Positions 1 through 37,789 of a stretch of 64,000 bases of DNA are shown here, one piece after another. This stretch comes from Streptomyces sp. NBC_01754. GTDB taxonomy: Bacteria; Actinomycetota; Actinomycetes; Streptomycetales; Streptomycetaceae. Location: contig NZ_CP109132.1 of the NCBI RefSeq assembly GCF_035918015.1, forward strand, positions 248,001 through 312,000, given 5' to 3'. Below the pieces are notes generated by a model that saw only the letters and a list, made by a program, of their open reading frames with translations, was not told where the DNA came from and did no database searches. A program made the translations under genes and the position numbers. Positions within the stretch are counted from its first letter, which is position 1; each line of letters opens with the position of its first letter.

Positions 1-2625
1 CCGGCTCGGCGGGACAGGTGTCGGTCGCGGCGGTGAACGGCCCGTCGTCCACCGTGGTCTCCGGCGACACCGACGCCCTCGACACACTGATCGCCGCATG
101 CGAACAGCGCGGGATACGTGCACGACGCGTCCCGGTGGACTACGCCTCACACTCACCGCAGATGGAACAACTACGCGAACAGATCCTCGCGGACCTGGCC
201 CCGGTGTCCCCGGCCACCGGCACGATCCCGATGTTCTCCACCCTGACCGGCGCCCCCGTCGACGGCGGGCTCGACGCGCAGTACTGGTTCGACAACCTGC
301 GCTCCACCGTGGAGTTCGAGGACGCCATCCGCACGTTGCTGGACCAGGGCATGCGCACCTTCATCGAGGTCAGCGCTCATCCGGTCCTCACGGTCGGTAT
401 CGAGGAGACCCTCGACACCACCGGCACCGAGGCCACCGTGCTCGGCACACTCCGCCGCGACGAGGGCGGCACCCACCAACTCCTGTCCGCCCTCGGCGAA
501 GCATGGAGAGCCGGAGCCCCGGTGGACTGGTCCACAGTGCTCACCGGACACCGCACCCAACTCCCCACCTACGCCTTCCAGCGCCAGAGGTTCTGGCCGG
601 AGTATTCGATGCAGGCGGTCGGTGGCGATGGTGCCGATTCTGCGTTCTGGGATGCGGTGGAGCGTGAGGATCTGGAGGAACTGGCCGGTCTGGAGTCGGC
701 GTTGCCGGCGTTGTCCGAGTGGCGGCGACGTCACCAGGAGCGCTCGACACTGGACTCCTGGCGCTACCAGATCACCTGGAAGCCACTGACCGATCTCCCC
801 CCGGCGTCCTTGTCCGGCACCTGGGTGATCGTCGGACCCGAGGACGCGGACATATCCACGGCACTGTCCATAGCGGGCGCGACGGTGGTGAACGTGCCCG
901 TCGATGAGGTTGCGCAGCTGCCTGATGTGGCGGGGGTGGTGCTGCTCGCATCCGGGTGGGCGGACACGCTGACTGCGGTGCAGGCGCTGGGTGAGGTCTC
1001 GACGCCGTTGTGGGTGCTCACACGCGGCGCGGTGTCGGTGGGCCGCTCCGATCACCTGGAGAACCCGGACCTCGCCGCGGTGTGGGGCCTGGGCCGGGTC
1101 GCGGCACTCGAGATCCCACAGCGCTGGGGCGGCCTGATCGACCTGCCGACAGCACTGGATACACGGGCAGCTGAGCGTCTCGCCGGCGTCTTGGCCGGTG
1201 GCGGCGAGGACCAGGTCGCGGTACGTGCCTCCGGTGTCTACGGCCGCCGCCTGGCACGTGCGGTACCGGCAGCTGTGACCGGTGCCGGGTGGCAGCCCTC
1301 GGGAACGGTGCTGATCACCGGTGGCACCGGCGCCCTCGGCGCCCAGGTGGCCCGGTGGCTGGCCGGTCGCGGCGTGCCACACCTGGTGCTCACCAGTCGA
1401 GGTGGCACAGCCCCGGACGGGTTGGTCGAGGAACTGACCGAGCTCGGCGCACAAGTGACGGTGACCGCCTGCGACGTCACCGACCGGAACGCGCTCGCCG
1501 GCGTGATCGCCGGTGTCCCGGCCGAATGGCCGCTCACCGGAATCGTGCACACAGCCGGGATCGTGGACACGGAAGAACTGGAGCAGACCACCCCGGAGGC
1601 GATGGCCCGCGTCCTGGCCCCCAAGGTCGACGGGACCGTGTATCTGGACGAGTTGACGCGGGATCTACCGCTCGACCTGTTCGTGGTGTTCTCCTCGATC
1701 GCCGCGACCTGGGGCAGCGGCAGCCAAGGCGCCTACGCCGCCGGCAACGCGTTCCTCGACGCCTGGATCCAGCACCGCCACGACCGCGGACTTCCGGGCA
1801 CATCCGTGGCCTGGGGTGCGTGGGCGGGCGCGGGCATGGCGGCCCGCGGTGAGGCAGAACAGATGCTGCGTCGGCGCGGGTTGTTGCCGATGGACCCGGA
1901 CCTGGCGATGCGGGCCCTGGCCCAGGCGATCGACCAGAACGACAGCGGCCTGACGGTCGCCGACGTCGACTGGCCCCGCTTCGCCGAGGCATTCACGGTG
2001 ATGCGGCCCAGCGCCCTACTCCGCGGGTTCGCGGAAGTGACCGACGCCCCGGCCACCGGACCGGCCGCGGTCGCCGAGGCGGAGGCGAGTGCCGGTGCCG
2101 AGCTGCGGCAGCAGTTGGCAGACGCTCCGGCCACGCAGCGTCAACGGATCCTGCTGGACATCGTCCGAGCCGCGGCCGCGACCGTCCTGCGACACCGGGA
2201 TCCGTATGCGATCGGAGCCGGAGAAGCGTTCAAGGACCTCGGGTTCGACTCCCTGATGGCCGTCGAGTTCCGAGATCACCTCAACCGCCGGACGGGCCTG
2301 AGCTTCCCGGTAAGTCTCGTCTTCAACTTCCGCTCGCCACAGGCGGTGGCCGAACTGCTCCTCGCGGAACTCGTGTCGGAACAGACCGCACAAGACGACT
2401 CCGACCCCCGCGACGCCGAGATCCGCAGCGTCCTCGCCGCGATCCCGATCGAGCGGCTGCGGGAGGCCGGACTCGTGGACACATTGCTGAAACTGGCGGA
2501 TCCCACCGGCGCCATCGAGCCGGCCTCGACCGAGAGGCTCGACTCGCTGGACGACCTGGACGCCGAAGCCCTTATCGAAATCGCGCTCGACGCCGCCCGG
2601 CACGACGCCAGCTCTGGAGAAACTG

Positions 2626-2636
<11 letters not shown>
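1..2636 (+). CDS. Modular type I PKS, C-terminal part (AT-KR-ACP-docking)
   Basis: This reading frame is open from the left edge, so the start codon lies outside the window; the GTG at 18 is internal. The visible part is the end of one extension module. The acyltransferase half has the YASH motif (codons from 141), which marks methylmalonyl-CoA selection. It is followed by a ketoreductase with its structural subdomain and no DH or ER. The KR has Trp eight residues before the catalytic Tyr (codon 1734) and no LDD motif, which predicts an A-type (L-hydroxyl) product. An ACP follows, with the phosphopantetheine Ser codon at 2250 in [10 protein letters not shown]. The last ~80 residues ([10 protein letters not shown] ... 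[19 protein letters not shown]) form a C-terminal docking domain. The stop overlaps the next PKS gene by 11 bp, so the two are co-transcribed and the docking partner is very probably the coiled coil that opens the next protein. Confidence 0.96.
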
Positions 2637-32118
<29,482 letters not shown>

Positions 32119-32547
32119 CCGGGCCGGGAGTGCCGTCGAGGCCGAATGTGAGGGTGCCCGCCATGGATTCGATCCGTGGCGGGCACCGCCGTGAGCTGGG
32201 CGACGGCAACAGCCGTCGGTCCTCCGCCCGGCCGTGGCGACGAGGCACATGAACTCCCCGGAGGGCGTGTACCCGGGGGCTTGAGGTATCCCGGCAGCGG
32301 CGGCCTCGACCACCAGCTGCCGTCCCTTGCCGGTCCTTGTCGCGCCCTACCGCGCCTTGTGCATGGTGCGGCGGGTCACGGCGAGGGCGTACCGGGCGAA
32401 CCCTGCACGGGGCATGGGGGCACAGGGGCACGGGGAACGGGGGCGCCGAGCGGCGGGGGCGGTGTCTGGAACCCGTACCGCGTCCCTGGTGAAGTGGAGG
32501 AAGAAGAGAGTGGCCCCGCGCGCCCGGGCCCGGCCGAGGTGCTCTGC
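32119..32547. other. Spacer between convergent PKS and KS genes
   Basis: These 429 bp separate the end of the giant PKS gene from the end of the leftward ketosynthase gene. The only structure I see is the strong hairpin at 32153-32187. The rest is GC-rich and shows no start with a credible ribosome binding site. Open frames crossing it are extensions of antisense shadows. Confidence 0.6.
32153..32187. terminator. Hairpin terminator after the PKS gene
   Basis: The inverted repeat GGTGCCCGCCA / TGGCGGGCACC continues inward through a T-G wobble and GGAT/ATCC to a 3-nt loop, giving a stem of about 16 pairs. It lies 35 bp after the PKS stop codon and between convergent genes, so it can end transcription from both sides. 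There is no T tract, as is common in actinomycetes. Confidence 0.75.
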
Positions 32548-33768
32548 TCAGCCCGCTGCGAAAGCGAGTACGGCGTTCTGCCCGCTGAATCCGAAGGAGT
32601 TCGTGAGCGCGAGGTCGACGCGGCGGTGCCGGGCCTCCTTGGTCACGATGTCGATCTCGATCTCCGGGTCCTGGCTTTCGAGGTTCGCCGTCGGCGGGAT
32701 CAGTCCGTTCTCGAGCGTCAGCACCGTCAGCGCCGCCTCGATCGCCCCGGCTGCGCCGAGCGTGTGCCCGAGGACGCCTTTGGCCGAGGTGACCGCGGGG
32801 CCGGGACCGAGGCAGCGGGCCAGGACCCTGGCCTCGGCCAGGTCGTTCAGCGGTGTCGACGTGCCGTGCGCGTTGACGTGGTCCACGTCGGACGGAGAGG
32901 CGCCGGCGTCGGCGAGTGCGGTGCGGATGGCTCGCTCCACGCTGCTGCCGGTGGGGTCGGGGGCGGTCGCGTGGTACGCGTCGGCGGAGGCACCGTAGCC
33001 GACGAGCCGGGCCCGGACGCGGGCGCCTCGGGCCTTGGCGTGGTCGGCGCGTTCGAGGACCAGGATGCCGCTGCCTTCCCCTATGACGAATCCGTCGCGG
33101 TCGGCGTCGAACGGGCGTGATGCCGTCGTCGGGTCTTCCGTACGGGTCGACAGTGCGCGCATCTGGCTGAAGCCGGTGACGATGAGAGGTACCACCGCGG
33201 CGTCGGTGCCGCCCGCCAGGACGATGTCGCAGGCGCCCTGGCGCAGCATGTCGCGGGCCACGCCGATGGCGGTGGCCCCGGAAGCGCACGCCGTGGCGGT
33301 CACGAGGTTCGGGCCGGTGGCCCGGAAGCGGATGCCCAGGTGACCGGCGACCATGTTCGGGATCAGCATCGGCATCAGCAGTGATGACACCGTCTCGGGT
33401 CCGTCGTCGCGGAACTTCCGGTGCTGTGTCTCCCACGTGCCCGCACCGCCCACGCTGCAGCCGACGACGACGCCGACCCGGGTGCCGTCCCATGTGGCCG
33501 GATCCAGTCCGGCGTCCGCGACGGCTTCCTGTGCGGCGATGAGCCCCAGTTGCACGAAACGGTCGTACTGCATGGTCGTTCGGCGGCCGAGCAGTGCCCG
33601 GGCGTCGAAATCGGGGACCCGGCACGAGAAGTCGACCGGCAGTCCGGCCAGCGCCGGGTCGGTGGCAGCGGTCGACGTCCCGGCGCACACCGCGCGCCAG
33701 GTCGCTTCGGTGCCGACGCCTGCGGCGGTCACCAGCCCCAAGCCCGTGACGACGACACCGGTGGTCAT
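32548..33768 (-). CDS. FabF-like beta-ketoacyl-ACP synthase (discrete KS)
   Basis: This 406-residue free-standing ketosynthase condenses acyl chains with malonyl-ACP. Catalytic residues are complete: Cys161 in TATACASG, His300 in NAHGTSTPLND and His334 in GHTLGAAGA. The length and motifs fit the FabF/KS-alpha family, with no fused domains. The ATG overlaps the TGA of the ACP gene by 4 bp, so KS III, ACP and KS form one leftward operon and probably act together as a small dissociated fatty acid-type synthase. No KS-beta/CLF partner is present, which argues against a classical aromatic type II PKS. I infer that it elongates the KS III product to a short or medium acyl chain for the neighbouring PKS. 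Confidence 0.92.
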   Translation of the reverse strand: MTTGVVVTGLGLVTAAGVGTEATWRAVCAGTSTAATDPALAGLPVDFSCRVPDFDARALLGRRTTMQYDRFVQLGLIAAQEAVADAGLDPATWDGTRVGVVVGCSVGGAGTWETQHRKFRDDGPETVSSLLMPMLIPNMVAGHLGIRFRATGPNLVTATACASGATAIGVARDMLRQGACDIVLAGGTDAAVVPLIVTGFSQMRALSTRTEDPTTASRPFDADRDGFVIGEGSGILVLERADHAKARGARVRARLVGYGASADAYHATAPDPTGSSVERAIRTALADAGASPSDVDHVNAHGTSTPLNDLAEARVLARCLGPGPAVTSAKGVLGHTLGAAGAIEAALTVLTLENGLIPPTANLESQDPEIEIDIVTKEARHRRVDLALTNSFGFSGQNAVLAFAAG

Positions 33769-34007
33769 GAGGCCGGGTTGAGCTGGGCGTCGATCAGCTT
33801 CACGACGTCGGCGACCGTGCTGCGCGGGGTCGCGTCGGCCTCGCCGATCTCCACGTCGAGGTCGCGCTTGACGACCAGGTTGAGTTCCACCAGGAACAGC
33901 GAGTCCAGTTCGAGTTCCTCGAAGGTGATGTCCGGGCGGACCTCTTCGGGCTGCACCTCGAACTGGTTGACCAGTATGTCGGTGAGCTGGTCGTATGTGT
34001 TCTTCAT
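33765..34007 (-). CDS. Free acyl carrier protein
   Basis: This 80-residue protein is a discrete acyl carrier protein. The phosphopantetheine attachment Ser is residue 36 in ELDSLFLVEL, and the surrounding helices are acidic as usual. I chose the ATG at 34007 (MKNTYDQL) because a GGAG site lies 8-9 bp upstream; the longer frame starting MLMRSP has no such support. The gene lies 39 bp after the KS III stop and overlaps the KS start by 4 bp. It should carry the chain built by the two adjacent ketosynthases. Confidence 0.93.
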   Translation of the reverse strand: MKNTYDQLTDILVNQFEVQPEEVRPDITFEELELDSLFLVELNLVVKRDLDVEIGEADATPRSTVADVVKLIDAQLNPAS

Positions 34008-34046
34008 CAGAGGGCTCCTCATCAGCAATCGGTAACCGTCGCTCGG

Positions 34047-35051
34047 CTAGTCGCGGAGCACGAGTTCGGGCCAGGTCAGCAACGTCGAGCCCCAGGTGAA
34101 GCCCGCGCCGAACGCGGTGAGCAGGGTCTGCTGGCCGGGCCGCACGGCACCGTCGGCGACGCCGTGGAGCAGCGCCAGCGGGACGGAGGCGGCCGCGGTG
34201 TTGCCGACGCGGTCGATGTTGGTCACGACGCGGCCGCGGTCGATGCGCAACTGGTCGGCGAGCTGGTGGACGATGCGGATGTTGGCCTGATGGGCCACCA
34301 GCCGGTCGACGTCGTCGACGTCCCGGCCGGCGCGTTCCAGCACGGTCTGGCACGAGGCGGTCATCCGCATGACGGCGTGCTTGAACACCTCGCGGCCTGC
34401 CATCGTCAGATACCGCTCGCCTTCTCGTTCCGGCCCGTCGGAGAGCCGTTGCCGGGAACCGCCGCCGTTGACCCCGACGAGTTCGGCGCCGGAGCCGTCG
34501 CTGCCCAGGTCGATGTGGCCGATCGCGCCCGGCTCGTCGGGGTCGCCGGCCCGCAGGACCACGGCGCCGGCTCCGTCGCCGAAGATGGGAGCCGTCCCGC
34601 GGTCGAGCGGATCGAGGATGCTGGAGTACGTCTCGGCGCCGATGACCAGTACCCGGTCGGTGACGCCGGTGGCGATCATTCCGGCCGCGCAGGCGAGCCC
34701 GCACATGAACCCGGTGCACGCGGCGTTGAGGTCGAAGGCGGCGGCGTCGGCCAGGCCCAGCCGCGTGGCGACCTCAGGGGCGGTGGCCGGGCAGATCCGG
34801 TCGGGCGTGGTCGTGGCCAGGATCACGGCGTCCGCGTGCGGCGTGCCCGAGGAGGCCAGGGCCCGCGCTCCGGCCTCGACTGCGAGGTCGGAGGTCGCTG
34901 AGCCGGGGTCGGCGAAGTGGCGGCGCGCGATGCCGGTACGGGAGCGGATCCAGTGGTCGGAGGTGTCGAGTTCGGCTGGCAGATCGTCGTTCGTCACCAC
35001 CCGGGGAGGCAGCCAGCCCCCCAGGCCACTGAGGACCGCGGCACGCGTCAT
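34047..35051 (-). CDS. KS III (FabH-like) priming ketosynthase
   Basis: This 334-residue enzyme is of the FabH type, which condenses an acyl-CoA primer with malonyl-ACP. The triad is intact: Cys112 in DLNAACTGF, His254 in AHQANIRI and Asn284 in VGNTAAAS. The Cys-His-Asn set predicts true condensation and not the acyltransfer-only chemistry of Cys-His-Asp homologues. It is the first gene of the KS III-ACP-KS operon and is divergent from the carboxyltransferase gene. The substrate cannot be read from the sequence. Confidence 0.92.
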   Translation of the reverse strand: MTRAAVLSGLGGWLPPRVVTNDDLPAELDTSDHWIRSRTGIARRHFADPGSATSDLAVEAGARALASSGTPHADAVILATTTPDRICPATAPEVATRLGLADAAAFDLNAACTGFMCGLACAAGMIATGVTDRVLVIGAETYSSILDPLDRGTAPIFGDGAGAVVLRAGDPDEPGAIGHIDLGSDGSGAELVGVNGGGSRQRLSDGPEREGERYLTMAGREVFKHAVMRMTASCQTVLERAGRDVDDVDRLVAHQANIRIVHQLADQLRIDRGRVVTNIDRVGNTAAASVPLALLHGVADGAVRPGQQTLLTAFGAGFTWGSTLLTWPELVLRD

Positions 35052-35109
35052 GCGCCAAGAATGTCAGCGGGCGCTGAAAGTCGGCTGACGGATCTCTGAC
35101 ACCCGGCCG

Positions 35110-35149
35110 CTTTCAGTGTCCTTTCAGCGGTTTTTCAGCAGCTGGTCAG
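35110..35149. promoter_or_regulatory. Heptamer direct repeats with 11-bp period (SARP-like site)
   Basis: The divergent spacer between KS III and the carboxyltransferase has CTTTCAG at 35110, CTTTCAG at 35121, TTTTCAG at 35132 and a weaker TGGTCAG at 35143. The starts are exactly 11 bp apart, that is, heptamers with 4-bp spacers. This is the layout described for Streptomyces antibiotic regulatory protein (SARP/AfsR-type) sites. One inverted copy, CTGAAAG, lies at 35074-35080. Eight bases after the third heptamer is CAGAGC, a loose match to a -10 box (TAGAGT) reading towards the carboxyltransferase gene. No SARP gene is in the window. Confidence 0.55.
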
Positions 35150-35200
35150 AGCCTGGGCGTTGGGGTGCGCGAGCATGATCGTGTGAGCGAGGAGACGCCT

Positions 35201-36859
35201 ATGGACGAACCCGGTTACCTCGAAGCGCACGCAGCCGTGGAACGGCGCTTCCCCGTCCAGCGGACGGGGAACTGGGACGGGAGACCGGTGCCCCCGAAGA
35301 TGCCGGGCACCACCGCCGACAAGATCGCCGATCTGCGGGCCCGGCGTGAGACGGCCCGGTACGTGCCCGACCGCACGGTCCGCCGTCTCGCCCGGTTCGG
35401 CCGGATGACGGCCCGCAGCCGCCTGGAGTACCTGCTCGACCCGGACTCGTTCGTGGAGACCGGCTTGCTCGCCCGCCACCGCTCGACCGGCTTCGCCGCC
35501 GACACGGCGCGGCCGAGCGGCGACGGCGTCATCACCGGCTACGGCACCGTGGACGGCCGTCAGGTGTGCGTCTACGCCCAGGATGCCCTGGCCCTGGGCG
35601 GCAGCGTCGGTGAGGTCTTCGGCGAGAAGGTCGGCAAACTGCTCGACCTCGCCCTGCACACCGGTTGTCCGGTCATCGCGATCAACGACTCCAGCGGCGC
35701 GCGGGTCGCCGAGGGTGTGCTGTCGCTGGCCGCGTACGGCCGGGTGGCCAGCAAGGTGGTCGCCGCGTCCGGTGTCATCCCGCAGATCTCGCTGATCATG
35801 GGACCCTGTGCGGGCGGCGCCGTCTACGTGCCGGCCTTCACCGACTTCGTCGTGATGGTCGACCGGACCTCGCACATGTTCGTCACCGGCCCGGACGTCA
35901 TCCGGAAGGTCACGGGCGAGAAGGTCCGCATGGAGGACCTCGGGGGCGCGCGGATGCACGCCACGGTCGCCGGAAACGCGCACTACATGGCGGACAACGA
36001 GGCCGAGGCCCTCGACTACGTACGGGACCTGCTGTCGTTCCTGCCGCCCAACAACCTCGGCGAAGCACCGGTGTACGAGAGCACGGCGGTCCCGGACGTC
36101 ACCCCCGACGACCTCGGACTCGACTCGGTGCTGCCCGATGCGCAGCGCGAGGCGTTCGACATGGCCGAGGTGATCGCGCGGGTGGTCGACGACGGTGATC
36201 TGCTGGAGGTGCACCCGGGCTTCGCGCCGAACATCATCTGCGGCTTCGGCCGGATCGAGGGGCACACCGTCGGTGTGGTGGCCAACCAGCCGCGGCATCT
36301 GGCCGGAGCTCTCGACATCGCGGCGGCCGAGAAGGGCGCGCGGTTCATACGGTTCTGCGACACGTTCAACATCCCCGTCGTGACGTTGGTGGACGTCCCC
36401 GGTTTTCTGCCCGGTACCGTCCAGGAGCACCAGGGCATCATCCGGCGCGGTGCCAAGCTCGGCTTCGCCTACATCGAGGCGACGGTGCCGAAGGTGACCG
36501 TCATCGTCCGGAAGGCGTTCGGTGGCGGGTACGCGGTGATGGGCTCCAAGGAGCTCGGCGCCGACATGTGCTTCGCCTGGCCCACCGCATGGATCGGGGT
36601 GATGGGTGCCGCCAGCGCCGTCGACATGCTGTGCCATCGTGAACTCGGTGCCGCCGACGATGCCGGCGAGCTGCGCGAGGAGCTGATCGAGCAGTACGAG
36701 GAGACGGTGCTGACCCCCTACATGGCGGCCGAACGCGGCAGCCTTGATGACGTCATCCTGCCGTCGGAGACCCGGCTGACCGTGCTGCGCGCACTCAAGG
36801 CGCTGCGTAACAAGCGGGTGACGCTGCCGCCCCGCAAACACAGCAACATCCCGTTGTAG
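35201..36859 (+). CDS. Acyl-CoA carboxylase carboxyltransferase (beta) subunit
   Basis: This 552-residue protein is of the PccB/AccD family. It moves the carboxyl group from biotin to the alpha carbon of an acyl-CoA, making malonyl-type extender units. Crotonase-fold oxyanion glycine stretches are visible (GPCAGGAVYVPAF; RKAFGGGYAVMGSK). Propionyl-type enzymes have Asp in the second motif (AYDVMGSK, Asp422 of S. coelicolor PccB) and acetyl-type enzymes Ile; this protein has Ala at residue 445. That suggests a different, perhaps larger, acyl substrate. I chose ATG 35201 because GAGGAG lies 8 bp upstream; the frame extends to 35165 without a better site. No biotin carboxylase alpha or epsilon subunit is encoded nearby, so it would borrow a shared one. 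It is divergent from KS III. Confidence 0.92.
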   Translation: MDEPGYLEAHAAVERRFPVQRTGNWDGRPVPPKMPGTTADKIADLRARRETARYVPDRTVRRLARFGRMTARSRLEYLLDPDSFVETGLLARHRSTGFAADTARPSGDGVITGYGTVDGRQVCVYAQDALALGGSVGEVFGEKVGKLLDLALHTGCPVIAINDSSGARVAEGVLSLAAYGRVASKVVAASGVIPQISLIMGPCAGGAVYVPAFTDFVVMVDRTSHMFVTGPDVIRKVTGEKVRMEDLGGARMHATVAGNAHYMADNEAEALDYVRDLLSFLPPNNLGEAPVYESTAVPDVTPDDLGLDSVLPDAQREAFDMAEVIARVVDDGDLLEVHPGFAPNIICGFGRIEGHTVGVVANQPRHLAGALDIAAAEKGARFIRFCDTFNIPVVTLVDVPGFLPGTVQEHQGIIRRGAKLGFAYIEATVPKVTVIVRKAFGGGYAVMGSKELGADMCFAWPTAWIGVMGAASAVDMLCHRELGAADDAGELREELIEQYEETVLTPYMAAERGSLDDVILPSETRLTVLRALKALRNKRVTLPPRKHSNIPL

Positions 36860-37061
36860 GGGGCGGGGTCGGCTGAGGGAGTGCGTGGGGCGGCTACCGC
36901 AGACTCCGCGCGAAGGCCCGTGCGGCTTACGTCATGCGCCCGTGGCCGCTACGAGTACTCCCCCTCCCCGCGCACACCGGCCACCTGGCCGGCGGCTTCA
37001 CGATGCACAGGTGCTCGAGGGCGCGCCCGGCAGGCGGCTGGTGGCTGGTGGCGGGCTCTGT

Positions 37062-37092
37062 TTGACCTTGACATGGTGGCAGGGTCTTGACT
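37062..37092 (+). promoter_or_regulatory. MerR-type promoter/operator
   Basis: A -35 box TTGACC (37062-37067) is followed by the dyad GACCTTG (37064-37070) / CAGGGTC (37080-37086) with a 9-bp centre. The only -10-like hexamer, TTGACT (37087-37092), gives an overlong 19-bp spacer. Dyads inside overlong spacers are the hallmark of promoters activated by MerR proteins, and the second gene of this operon encodes one. The -10 match is weak. Confidence 0.6.
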
Positions 37093-37114
37093 GCTTGCCG
37101 AGGAGGTGGTCTCG

Positions 37115-37786
37115 ATGGCGGTCACGGGACAGGACACGGACACGGTACGAGCGCTCCGGGCGTTGGAGGACAGCCGTTCGTCCGTGCGGCTGCGGGCGGC
37201 TCTGGCGGTCGGTACGACGCCTGACCCGGGCTTCGTCGGCAAGCTCGTCGAGCGCTGCGCGGCCGAGCCCGAGTTCTTCGTCCGCGACATGCTGACGTGG
37301 GCGCTCACCCGTCACCCGGTGTCCCTGACGCTTCCCGAGCTGCTCCGTGAAGTCCGCTCGGAGCGTGCGCAGGCACGGAGCCAGGCGCTGCACACGCTGT
37401 CCAAGATCGGGGACCGGCAGGCGTGGCCGTCGATCACACGAGCGCTGCTGTCCGACGCCGACGACGAGGTGGCGCGGAGTGCCTGGCGGGCCGCGGTCGT
37501 GCTCGTGCCGGAAGGTGAGGCGTCCGCGTTGGCCACGGTGTTGGCGACGCAGCTCGGGCGCGGTGGGCGGGAGACGCAGCTGAGTCTCAGCCGGGCGCTG
37601 GTCACGCTGGGTGAAGTGATTGTGCCGGTTCTGCGTGCTGCGACGACGGCGTCCGACCCGCGGGTGTGCGCGCACGCGCTCGCCACCCAACGGTTGCTTC
37701 GTGAGCCGGACGCCGGATTCGAGTGCGCGATCGAGGAGGCCAAGCGCGTCGTGGCCCTCGGCGGGTCCGGTCAGGAGGGAGGATAG
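37115..37786 (+). CDS. HEAT-repeat protein, partner of MerR regulator
   Basis: This 223-residue soluble protein is made almost wholly of paired helices of the HEAT/PBS-lyase type. Examples are VRLRAALAVG, ARSQALHTLSKIGD and VARSAWRAAVVLV. No catalytic motif, signal peptide or membrane segment is seen. ATG 37115 is preferred because AGGAGG lies 8 bp upstream; the GTG at 37106 is inside that site. The gene ends 3 bp before a MerR regulator whose own C-terminal half is also HEAT-like, so the two proteins may bind each other. Its function is unknown; a role as modulator or sensor partner of the regulator is an inference. Confidence 0.8.
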   Translation: MAVTGQDTDTVRALRALEDSRSSVRLRAALAVGTTPDPGFVGKLVERCAAEPEFFVRDMLTWALTRHPVSLTLPELLREVRSERAQARSQALHTLSKIGDRQAWPSITRALLSDADDEVARSAWRAAVVLVPEGEASALATVLATQLGRGGRETQLSLSRALVTLGEVIVPVLRAATTASDPRVCAHALATQRLLREPDAGFECAIEEAKRVVALGGSGQEGG

Positions 37787-37789
37787 GGC

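Noticed and set aside
32548..34007. KS plus ACP as a minimal aromatic type II PKS
   Set aside because: There is no chain-length factor, aromatase or cyclase next to it, and the third operon gene is a FabH-like priming enzyme, so a fatty acid-type cassette fits better.
34164..34901. Plus-strand open frames opposite KS III
   Set aside because: They are antisense to a ketosynthase with an intact Cys-His-Asn triad.
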